From: an uncultured Clostridia bacterium | Lineage (GTDB): Bacteria > Bacillota > Clostridia > Oscillospirales > Ruminococcaceae | Direction: 5' to 3' | Assembly: GCA_947176675.1 (NCBI GenBank) | Contig: CAMWRN010000063.1 | Location: 1 to 10,342 of the forward strand | DNA: 10,342 nucleotides | Shown: positions 1 through 5,403 of the stretch, in pieces | Position numbering within the stretch: the stretch's first letter is position 1 | Layout: every line of letters starts with the position of its first letter | Translations under genes and position numbers: made by a program | Notes under the pieces: model-generated | What the model was told of the DNA's origin: nothing | Database searches by the model: none | What the model saw: only the letters and a program-made list of their open reading frames with translations

Positions 1-57
1 ATATAATTGCGCGAATAGATTATAATTATATCAAACCTCATCGAAAGGATGATTTTT

Positions 58-300
58 ATGGACAATAAAATAACTTCCCTGATAACCAAGCTGGAAGATG
101 AAATTCTCTCCGCTCAAATCATTAACGAGTTTATTCTACTGATTTACAACTCGTCTGTGAACGATAAATCGGATATACTTTTTTTCGAAATTCAAAACGC
201 GCTGTGGCATCTATGGAGATTTTCCAAAACTCACTCTGACACGCTTTCCGCCATAATACAATGGTTTGATGAGAAAAATTGTGATCCACGTTCCGAATAA
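58..300 (+). CDS. Small protein of unknown function (80 aa)
   Basis: I do not recognise this protein. It is about 80 residues, mostly helical in appearance, acidic to neutral, with a hydrophobic stretch around residues 20-30 and a Trp-rich part near residues 49-65 (LWHLWRF, later IIQWF). It has no signal peptide and no Cys/His metal motif. An in-frame ATG at 49 lies inside the ribosome binding site AAAGGATG (44-51). The ATG at 58, about 9 nt downstream of AAAGG, is therefore the better start. A TATAAT-like box at 21-26 could be a -10 element, but its -35 partner would fall outside the window. The gene converges on the hydG-tail remnant with only 8 bp between the two stops and no terminator, so read-through from the minus-strand operon would be antisense to it. 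Size and isolation would suit an immunity or accessory protein, but nothing in the sequence proves this. Confidence 0.6.
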   Translation: MDNKITSLITKLEDEILSAQIINEFILLIYNSSVNDKSDILFFEIQNALWHLWRFSKTHSDTLSAIIQWFDEKNCDPRSE

Positions 301-308
301 CTCACATC

Positions 309-468
309 TTAAAAACGGAAATCCCTGCTGCCGTTTTCGATTTTGGCAAGATTGTCAACAACAATACCCCGAACCTTTTCATTGGGTACGTTCTTTACCT
401 CGCTTTCGATAAGCTTAACGCCAACCTCTTTGGTGTCAAGACTTGCGTAGTCCATAAGGTCTCCTTAA
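309..468 (-). pseudogene. Detached copy of the hydG 3' end (possible 48-codon mini-ORF)
   Basis: This stretch repeats the last ~160 bp of hydG (1748-1908), including the stop codon. Over 309-460 I count 7 mismatches in 152 bp. The match continues to 468 after one 1-bp deletion and one more substitution. It encodes only the last 48 residues of HydG and lacks both iron-sulfur cysteine motifs, so it cannot act as HydG. Five of the 7 differences are synonymous; the other two are Pro to Leu and Asp to Glu. The two changes beyond 460 create AAGGAG (461-466), 5 nt before an in-frame ATG (455-453), and an in-frame TAA just upstream. The fragment is therefore an open 48-codon frame (309-455) right behind the phosphatase gene. 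It may be translated, but the simplest reading is a recombination remnant. Confidence 0.85.
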
Positions 469-479
469 TATTTATACAG

Positions 480-1214
480 TTAATGGCAGTAAACAACCAT
501 TGTCAAATCGTCGCTATAGCCTTTTTCATTGACAGACCGTTCTATTACCGAATTTATAAGAGTATCAATGCTTTCCGACAAGCTATCGGTATCAATATTT
601 TCCCCAATAAACTCGGGACTGATATTGTCGCTTACCCCATCGCAGCAAAGCACAATAATGTCACCTTTAGAAAGCTGTATTTCCTCCGCCGAATAGGACG
701 GCACGACTGTCGGGATAAATGTGTCAAACATTGACCACATATGCTCGGGAAGCTTGTGTACCGCTTCTTCAAGCTGTTCCGCAGAAAAAAATCCTAAGTC
801 TATCAGGTTCTGATATGTTTTCTTCGGCTTCGCAACTCGGACAACGGTTTTATTATGCAGAAAATATGCGGGCGAGTCCCCTGCCGCAGCGACATAGGCA
901 GTATTACCGCAAACCACACAGATAACAAGAGTTCCGAAAATAAGGCTTTTTCTGTTTTGGGAAATTTCCGTCAGCCTGTTATTTATCTGCCAAACCATTT
1001 TATCGAGGTAGTCTTTTGCGGGCAGTCCCGACGATGAAAATGGGTTATTTTTTATGGTTTCGGCGCAGGTTCTCGACATAATTACCTTGCCCTCCGAACC
1101 CGCGCCCGACGCTCCGTCGGAAAGCATAAAAACTGTATTGTCGGGCGAAATATAAAAGGAATCTCCGTTTATACCGCTTGTTCCCACAAGGCTGTTTCCA
1201 TAGCATTTTGACAT
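480..1214 (-). CDS. PP2C-type (PPM family) protein serine/threonine phosphatase
   Basis: This is a 244-residue, single-domain, cytoplasmic metal-dependent phosphatase that would remove phosphate from Ser/Thr residues of partner proteins. The family's landmarks are present in order: GDSF (D18), LSDGASG (D33-G34, metal-binding), GTLVICVV followed by AAAGDSPAYF in the core sheet, CDGVSDN (D192) and SDDLTMVV (D235/D236). All expected metal-ligand aspartates are present, so it should be active. There is no transmembrane segment or kinase fusion, and no partner kinase in the window. A TTG at 1229 would add five residues but overlaps the GGAGG site (1223-1227). The ATG at 1214, 8 nt downstream of it, is preferred. 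The gene lies 91 bp behind the DUF3788 gene on the same strand and is followed after 11 bp by the detached hydG tail. Its target is unknown, and a link to hydrogenase is only positional. Confidence 0.9.
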   Translation of the reverse strand: MSKCYGNSLVGTSGINGDSFYISPDNTVFMLSDGASGAGSEGKVIMSRTCAETIKNNPFSSSGLPAKDYLDKMVWQINNRLTEISQNRKSLIFGTLVICVVCGNTAYVAAAGDSPAYFLHNKTVVRVAKPKKTYQNLIDLGFFSAEQLEEAVHKLPEHMWSMFDTFIPTVVPSYSAEEIQLSKGDIIVLCCDGVSDNISPEFIGENIDTDSLSESIDTLINSVIERSVNEKGYSDDLTMVVYCH

Positions 1215-1231
1215 AATATCTGCCTCCAAGC

Positions 1232-1264
1232 AGGACGGTCTGAATTGACATGGAGAACCGTCCT
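1232..1264. repeat. Inverted repeat between the DUF3788 and phosphatase genes
   Basis: AGGACGGT (1232-1239) and ACCGTCCT (1257-1264) form a perfect 8-bp stem with a 17-nt loop in the 91-bp gap. No T-run follows on the minus strand, so it is not a clear terminator. It lies about 5 nt before the phosphatase ribosome binding site and could tune translation or mRNA processing. The GGACGG/CCGTCC core also occurs in the hairpin at 6968-6988. Confidence 0.45.
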
Positions 1265-1305
1265 CTGCAAAATCAAGAAAAATCAGTAATTAAAGAACAG
1301 TAACT

Positions 1306-1719
1306 TTACTTCCTGTTGGGTTTTCTTTTGATTTTCAACAGCCTGATGAAATCATTAAACATAGAAGTATCCACAGGTTCAAACATTATCCATTTTCCGT
1401 CATGGTAAGTTTGCGCTCCGTCATATATTTCCTGAACTTCTTTTGAGTAATTTTCCCTGTCTGCTTCAAATTTTAACCGTTCATCTTTACCAAAGATAAT
1501 CATAAAACCCACACAGTTTTCTCTTGCATATAATGCACACAGCGTTTTACCGCCGCGGCGGTATTTATATTCATATTTCCATGCTTTACCGCCTTTATCC
1601 CACAAACGGTCCATATCATATGTTTCATCAATTAAAGCGCATAACTTATTCCATACATCATACAGAGATTTGCCAACCAAAGCTGTCATTTCTTCTTCAT
1701 TGGGTATCGTATCAAGCAT
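1306..1719 (-). CDS. DUF3788 family protein (137 aa)
   Basis: This small soluble protein has the look of the DUF3788 family, whose molecular role I do not know. The resemblance is recalled, not searched: an N-terminal helix (around residues 10-30), a Trp-centred core WDKGGKAWKYEYKYRRGGKT, then LCALYARENCVGFMIIFG and a C-terminal WIMFEP followed by a helix with a basic tail (KIKRKPNRK). It has no signal peptide, membrane segment or catalytic motif that I can name. A longer reading to 1821 would run into hydG. The ATG at 1719 has AGGAGG 6 nt upstream and is clearly the start. It begins 28 bp behind the hydG stop, so it is probably cotranscribed with the hydrogenase-maturation genes. Together with the phosphatase it fills the space between the two copies of the hydG tail. 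Confidence 0.75.
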   Translation of the reverse strand: MLDTIPNEEEMTALVGKSLYDVWNKLCALIDETYDMDRLWDKGGKAWKYEYKYRRGGKTLCALYARENCVGFMIIFGKDERLKFEADRENYSKEVQEIYDGAQTYHDGKWIMFEPVDTSMFNDFIRLLKIKRKPNRK

Positions 1720-1747
1720 ATTAGTCCTCCTATATTTAACGCTCCGT

Positions 1748-1908
1748 TTAAAAACGGAAATCCCTGCTACCGTTTTCGATTTTGGCAAGATTATCCACAA
1801 CAATACCCCGAACCTTTTCATTGGGAACGTTCTTTACCTCGCTTTCGATAAGCTTGACGCCAACATCTTTGGTGTCAGGACTTGCGTAGTCCATAAGGTA
1901 CTCTTTAA
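1748..1908 (-). repeat. hydG 3' end, parent-type copy of the direct repeat
   Basis: This part of intact hydG is repeated in the same orientation at 309-468, with an offset of 1439 bp over most of its length. Identity over the ungapped 152 bp is about 95% by hand count. The two copies flank the DUF3788 and phosphatase genes. Sequence beyond the stop codon on the outer side is unrelated in the two copies, so the repeat ends at the hydG stop. Confidence 0.9.
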
Positions 1909-3172
1909 GGGTCATAAGGGCGTTGGGGTGACAGCAGTTCTGTATCTGACCGTTTTTGCACAGGGACATGAACCTGTCTCCCGTTCTGCCCTCACGGTAG
2001 CAAGCCGTACAGAAGCTGGGGATATAGCCGAGTTTCATAAGCCAGTTGACAACCTCGTCCAACGAACGCTGGTCGGACACGTCAAACTGCTCGGTATCGT
2101 GTGGTCTTTCCTCGGGAGTATAGCCCGCATATCCGCCAACGGAAGTCCTCGAACCGCCAGAGATTTGAGAAATACCGAGACTGAGAGCCTTTTCGCGGCA
2201 AGCTTCGCTCTCACGCGTGGAAATTATCATGCCCGTGTAAGGTACTGCAATTCTTATGCAGGCGATGATTTTTGCGAAAGTGTCGTCATCGATGCCATTG
2301 TCGAAAACGTTTGGATCTATATCGTCAGCTTTTTTGATTCGTGGTACGCTGATTGTGTGAGGTCCTACGCCGTGGACGGCTTCAAGGTGCTCCGCGTGCA
2401 TAAGAAGTCCCGCAAACTCGTAGCGGTACAGTTCCAGACCGAACAAAACGCCAAGTCCAACGTCGTCGATGCCGCCCTCCATGGCTCTGTCCATAGCCTC
2501 GGTGTGGTATGCGTAATTGTGCTTAGGTCCTGCCGGATGAAGCTTTTCGTAGCTTTCCTTGTGGTAGGTCTCTTGGAAAAGAATGTATGTACCGATACCT
2601 GCGTCCTTAAGCTTGCGGTAATTTTCAACTGTGGTTGCGGCAATATTCACGTTCACACGGCGGATTGCTCCGTTTTTATGCTTGATATCATAGATAGTCT
2701 TGATGCTTTCGAGGACGTACTCAATAGGGTTGTTCACAGGGTCTTCGCCCGTTTCAAGAGCAAGACGCTTGTGTCCCATGTCCTGCAAAGCGATTACCTC
2801 CTGACGGATTTCCTCCTGCGTAAGCTTTTTGCGGGCGATGTGCTTGTTCTGACAGTGATAGGGACAGTACACGCAGCTGTTTACGCAGTAGTTGGAAAGG
2901 TACAGCGGCGCAAACATTACGATACGGTTACCGTAAAAATCTTTTTTTATCTGACGTGCAAGCTCGAAAATACGCTCGTTTCTGTCCTTTAAGGTACAGT
3001 CAAGAAGTACTGCCGCTTCACGGTGGGAAAGTCCCTTGCGCTTTTCGGCTTTCTCGATAATGCTGTCGATAAGCTCGGCGTTGTCTCTGTTTTTTTCGGC
3101 ATATTCGAGAGTTTCCAGTATCTCGGCGTTATCGATGAATTCCTCTGCTTTAAGTGAATTGGGATTGTACAT
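1748..3172 (-). CDS. hydG: [FeFe]-hydrogenase maturase HydG (tyrosine lyase)
   Basis: HydG is a radical-SAM enzyme that splits L-tyrosine to p-cresol and dehydroglycine, and turns the latter into the CO and CN- ligands of the H-cluster, delivered as an Fe(CO)2(CN)-cysteine synthon. The 474-residue length is normal for the family. The SAM cluster motif is CVNSCVYC (C96, C100, C103; CX3CX2C). The auxiliary cluster that carries the dangler iron is at C388, C391 and C414 (CX2CX22C), the HydG signature that separates it from the thiazole enzyme ThiH. GEDP and the TIM-barrel segments are intact. The ATG at 3172 lies 10 nt after AGGAGG; another ATG in the gap is out of frame. It starts 34 bp behind hydE. 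Its last 160 bp are duplicated at 309-468, but this copy is full length and looks functional. Confidence 0.97.
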   Translation of the reverse strand: MYNPNSLKAEEFIDNAEILETLEYAEKNRDNAELIDSIIEKAEKRKGLSHREAAVLLDCTLKDRNERIFELARQIKKDFYGNRIVMFAPLYLSNYCVNSCVYCPYHCQNKHIARKKLTQEEIRQEVIALQDMGHKRLALETGEDPVNNPIEYVLESIKTIYDIKHKNGAIRRVNVNIAATTVENYRKLKDAGIGTYILFQETYHKESYEKLHPAGPKHNYAYHTEAMDRAMEGGIDDVGLGVLFGLELYRYEFAGLLMHAEHLEAVHGVGPHTISVPRIKKADDIDPNVFDNGIDDDTFAKIIACIRIAVPYTGMIISTRESEACREKALSLGISQISGGSRTSVGGYAGYTPEERPHDTEQFDVSDQRSLDEVVNWLMKLGYIPSFCTACYREGRTGDRFMSLCKNGQIQNCCHPNALMTLKEYLMDYASPDTKDVGVKLIESEVKNVPNEKVRGIVVDNLAKIENGSRDFRF

Positions 3173-3206
3173 AATTCATTTTCCTCCTGTGTATTTTAAA
3201 ATAAAT

Positions 3207-4253
3207 TTATTCAATATGGTCTCCCCTTGCGGAGACAAGCTTATAGCCAACGGATTCCATTCGCCGTCCCAGACATGCTATGCACTCGGCGGCTTCGTCG
3301 CCTGTGCAGATTTTGTTGTCGTACAGCAAATATTTTTTCCGCACGTCTTTCGGGGAAAGGTTCGGCATGACAACGTTTGCTCCCGCTAAAATACCCATTT
3401 CCCTGCCCTTTGGGTGAATAGTCCCCAAAGCGGTTGTTGCGGGCAATAGCACATTCGGGACAATAAGCCTTGTAAGTCCCAGCATAAGCAAAGTCGTTTC
3501 CAAACTGCCCTGCTTTTCCTCCGCAAAAGGAGTGTCGTGGTGTGGAATAAACGGACCTATTCCTACCATATGAGGCTGCAAATCGTGAATGTACAGCAAA
3601 TCCTCCGCAAGATTTTCAGCAGTCTGAAACGGAGAACCCACCATAAACCCGCAGCCTGTCTGGAAACCCAGTTCTTTCAGGTCGGCAAGGCATTTCATTC
3701 GGCTTTCAAGGGAAAGCTCTTTCGGGTGGAGCTTTCCGTAGTGTCCACTGTTTGCGGTCTCGTGCCGAAGCAGGTACCTGTCCGCACCTGCTTTGCGGAA
3801 CTTTTCGTAGCTGACCCGGGATTTTTCACCGATGGAAAGCGTTACCGCACAATCGGGAAATTTTTCTTTTATCTGCGAAACAATGCTTACAATTTTATCG
3901 TCAGTATAAAAACCGTCCTCGCCGCCTTGCAGTACAAAGGTGCGGAAGCCAAGTCCGTAGCCCGTTTCGCAGCAGTCTAAAATTTGTTCCTCGGTAAGAC
4001 GGTATCTCTCCGCATTTTTTGCGCTGCGGCGTATACCGCAGTAAAGACAGTCGTTTTTGCAGTAATTGGTAAATTCAATAAGTCCTCGCATATAAACGTC
4101 CTTGCCGTAGATTTTTTCTCGGACGGCTCTCGCCTTTGCAAAAAGGTACTCGTCAGTTTCGGGAGTATGACCAAGAATAATTTCGGTAAGCTCGCTTTTG
4201 GAGAGGATATGCTCCCTTTCAAGCTTGTCGATAAGTTCGGTTGTCCTGCTCAT
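3207..4253 (-). CDS. hydE: [FeFe]-hydrogenase maturase HydE (radical SAM)
   Basis: HydE is a radical-SAM maturase that acts after HydG on the iron-cysteine synthon, toward the diiron subcluster that is loaded on HydF. At 348 residues it has family length. The SAM cluster motif is CKNDCLYC (C65, C69, C72). A second, CX7CX2C motif is present near the C terminus (C316, C324, C327). This corresponds to the optional second cluster seen in some HydE proteins and missing in others. FVLQGGEDG, the RHETAN segment and GFMVGSPFQT are typical of the HydE/biotin-synthase-like barrel. The start codon overlaps the stop of the upstream regulator gene (ATGA, 4250-4253), so translation is probably coupled, with AGGTGAG just upstream. 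HydF is not in the window and must be encoded elsewhere if this strain assembles a hydrogenase. Confidence 0.96.
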   Translation of the reverse strand: MSRTTELIDKLEREHILSKSELTEIILGHTPETDEYLFAKARAVREKIYGKDVYMRGLIEFTNYCKNDCLYCGIRRSAKNAERYRLTEEQILDCCETGYGLGFRTFVLQGGEDGFYTDDKIVSIVSQIKEKFPDCAVTLSIGEKSRVSYEKFRKAGADRYLLRHETANSGHYGKLHPKELSLESRMKCLADLKELGFQTGCGFMVGSPFQTAENLAEDLLYIHDLQPHMVGIGPFIPHHDTPFAEEKQGSLETTLLMLGLTRLIVPNVLLPATTALGTIHPKGREMGILAGANVVMPNLSPKDVRKKYLLYDNKICTGDEAAECIACLGRRMESVGYKLVSARGDHIE

Positions 4254-4507
4254 TTTGTCTCACCTAATTTGGAATAAATTGTCTTTGCGGTAACTCCGTC
4301 GATCATTCCCAGCTTTCCCGAAAGAGCGCTGATAATGTCCTGAGGAGCGTCCATTGCAACGCTGATTATTGAAACGTTCTTTTTTTCGTAAGGTATACCC
4401 ATTCTGCCGATTATGTACTTGCCGTAATCGTGAAGCAGACTGTTCAGCTTCTCCGCCGAGTCAAGATTTTCCACGACAATTCCTATCAGCGCAACTCTTG
4501 TTTCCAT
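4250..4507 (-). CDS. TM1266-type iron-only hydrogenase system regulator (85 aa)
   Basis: This small protein belongs to the TM1266 family, a ferredoxin-fold, ACT/NikR-like group found in [FeFe]-hydrogenase operons and called a putative regulator; its biochemical role is not established. It shows the family pattern: an N-terminal strand RVALIGIVVEN, the LLHDYGKYIIGRMGIPY core, KNVSIISVAMDAP, and a C-terminal GKLGMIDGVTAKTIYSK. A GTG at 4555 would lengthen it, but that extension runs through a terminator hairpin and does not look like family sequence. The ATG at 4507 is preferred. No good ribosome binding site lies at the right distance (AAGGGG is 14 nt away). However, a well-started 34-codon leader ORF ends 22 nt inside this gene, so its translation may be coupled to that ORF. 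The stop overlaps the hydE start. Confidence 0.9.
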   Translation of the reverse strand: METRVALIGIVVENLDSAEKLNSLLHDYGKYIIGRMGIPYEKKNVSIISVAMDAPQDIISALSGKLGMIDGVTAKTIYSKLGETK

Positions 4508-4590
4508 ATTATAATAGTATTCCCCTTTCCAAAATATAGAAAAAGTCCGCTGCACATACTGACAGCGGACGTAATTATCACGTATTGCAT
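4486..4590 (-). CDS. 34-codon leader ORF overlapping the hydrogenase regulator gene
   Basis: An ATG at 4590 lies 7 nt behind a strong GAGGAG (4598-4603) and opens a 34-codon frame ending in TGA at 4486-4488. The peptide begins MQYVIITSAVSMCSG and is hydrophobic in its first half, with a basic tail (WKQELR). It runs straight through the intrinsic terminator at 4540-4570 and overlaps the first 22 nt of the TM1266-type gene in another frame. This is the only well-spaced ribosome binding site near the start of the operon. I see two readings: a regulatory leader peptide whose translation controls the terminator and couples to the next gene, or a genuine small hydrophobic protein. I do not recognise a family. 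The frame and its signals are seen directly; function is inferred. Confidence 0.5.
   Translation of the reverse strand: MQYVIITSAVSMCSGLFLYFGKGNTIIIWKQELR
4540..4570 (-). terminator. Intrinsic terminator / attenuator in the hydrogenase operon leader
   Basis: On the minus strand a perfect 8-bp stem GTCCGCTG/CAGCGGAC (4563-4570 and 4545-4552) with a 10-nt loop is followed directly by TTTTT (4540-4544). No gene lies upstream on this strand before the divergent promoter, so it is not the end of another transcription unit. It sits about 105-135 nt behind the predicted start of the operon transcript and before the first conserved gene, as an attenuator would. Confidence 0.75.
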
Positions 4591-4594
4591 CGCC

Positions 4595-4611
4595 TTTCTC
4601 CTCAGGAAAAA
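4595..4611 (-). promoter_or_regulatory. Hairpin covering the leader ORF ribosome binding site
   Basis: In the transcript, UUUUUCC (4611-4605) can pair with GGAGAAA (4601-4595) across a UGA loop, giving 7 pairs with one G-U. The stem holds most of the GAGGAG ribosome binding site of the leader ORF. A weaker 5-bp pairing (4638-4642 with 4615-4619) lies just upstream. Together they suggest that access to the ribosome binding site is controlled, but the stem is short and A/U-rich. Confidence 0.4.
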
Positions 4612-4681
4612 CCTTTGGAAGTCAGTACAAATAAAAATCCAAGTGTTTGCAGTCGGAACTTATCCTCTTGCTTACAAATTA

Positions 4682-4710
4682 ATTATAGCATACTTTTTGC
4701 GGAATTGCAA
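4682..4710 (-). promoter_or_regulatory. Promoter of the hydrogenase-maturation operon
   Basis: On the minus strand a -35 box TTGCAA (4705-4710), a 17-bp spacer and a perfect -10 TATAAT (4682-4687) are present. TG one base before the -10 makes it an extended -10 promoter. The expected start near 4675 gives a leader of about 85 nt before the leader ORF. An inverted repeat, AATTGC-5-GCAATT (4703-4719), overlaps the -35 box and could be an operator. Confidence 0.75.
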
Positions 4711-4719
4711 TAGGCAATT
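4703..4719. promoter_or_regulatory. Operator-like inverted repeat on the hyd promoter -35 box
   Basis: AATTGC (4703-4708) and GCAATT (4714-4719) are perfect 6-bp arms around 5 nt. They overlap the -35 element of the minus-strand promoter, where a bound repressor would block transcription. The factor is unknown and the short AT-rich arms could arise by chance. Confidence 0.35.
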
Positions 4720-4820
4720 AAAGATTGTGAGCGACAAATAATCTTTGGAACGGTTGACACTTTCAGCAATTATAAATGCGGCAAATCTGCGGAAAAAACA
4801 GAAAAATTATCTGTGTTAAT

Positions 4821-4834
4821 TTGTAATTTTACAA
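4821..4834. promoter_or_regulatory. Palindrome upstream of the HPt/HD-GYP promoter
   Basis: TTGTAA and TTACAA form a 6-2-6 palindrome 13 bp upstream of the -35 box of the + strand promoter, a position suited to an activator or dual regulator. It faintly resembles redox-factor (Rex-like) half-sites but does not match that consensus. This is a weak call. Confidence 0.3.
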
Positions 4835-4847
4835 GTCAAAGAAATTG

Positions 4848-4876
4848 TTGACAAAAACGGAGCGTTGTGGTATAAT
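4848..4876 (+). promoter_or_regulatory. Near-perfect sigma-A promoter of the HPt/HD-GYP operon
   Basis: A perfect TTGACA (4848-4853), a 17-bp spacer and a perfect TATAAT (4871-4876) are present, with TG (4868-4869) giving an extended -10. The start would be near 4883, leaving a ~65-nt leader before the HPt gene. Such a full-consensus promoter implies high basal expression unless it is repressed. Confidence 0.9.
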
Positions 4877-4947
4877 TTATCATAGTTATACAAAACCGAT
4901 CCGGCGTTACACTGTTTTGGCGGAAATAACGCATTCCAAGGCGGTTT

Positions 4948-5346
4948 ATGAAAGCGGGTAATCATATGAACATAAAAGAATTCTACAATTTTATCGGCGA
5001 GGACTTTAATGATGTGATCGGAAGACTCAGGGCTGAAAGCAGAGTTTGCAAGTATGTTCTGAAGTTTCCCGATGACAAGAGTTTCGACAATCTTCTCAGT
5101 TCCATGAAAGAAAAAAATTACTCCGAGGCGTTTAGGGCGGCGCATACCATTAAGGGTACTTGTCTCAATCTCAGCTTTAACAGCTTTGCCGCAGTTGCCT
5201 CCGAGATCACCGAAAAGCTCAGAAATTTTAACGATACGGCAGCAATAGAATCGGATACGGAGCTTGACGGACTTCTCGCGGAGGCGTCAGAAAAATATGC
5301 AAAAATAATTTCGGGCATTGAACAGATCGATGCTCCTGAACAATAA
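4948..5346 (+). CDS. HPt (histidine phosphotransfer) domain protein
   Basis: This 132-residue protein is an Hpt four-helix bundle. The phosphoacceptor motif is AFRAAHTIKGTCLN with the active histidine at residue 66. It should carry phosphoryl groups between a hybrid kinase and a receiver domain. There is no kinase or receiver part in the protein itself. The first Met (4948) has AAGG (4938-4941) 6 nt upstream. A second ATG at 4966, seven codons in (MNIKEFY), is where the recognisable domain begins and could be the true start. It is 57 bp upstream of a receiver/HD-GYP gene and shares its strong promoter, so the receiver of that protein is the obvious partner. The cognate sensor kinase is not in the window. 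Confidence 0.85.
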   Translation: MKAGNHMNIKEFYNFIGEDFNDVIGRLRAESRVCKYVLKFPDDKSFDNLLSSMKEKNYSEAFRAAHTIKGTCLNLSFNSFAAVASEITEKLRNFNDTAAIESDTELDGLLAEASEKYAKIISGIEQIDAPEQ

Positions 5347-5403
5347 TGCGATAATACTTAGTAAGTAACGGTTTCCGAATTTTTTTGAAAAGGAGAGTTC
5401 AAA

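Noticed and set aside
1306..1821. Longer 171-residue reading of the DUF3788-type gene
   Set aside because: The extension overlaps the hydG 3' end and has no ribosome binding site, whereas the ATG at 1719 has a perfect AGGAGG.
1670..2992. A 440-codon open frame on the + strand
   Set aside because: It is antisense to hydG, which has full family motifs. Its translation has no recognisable domain and it is a shadow of a GC-skewed coding frame.
4754..4776. TTGACA followed by TATAAA on the + strand
   Set aside because: The spacing is only 11 bp, too short for a sigma-A promoter. The perfect promoter at 4848-4876 explains the + strand operon.
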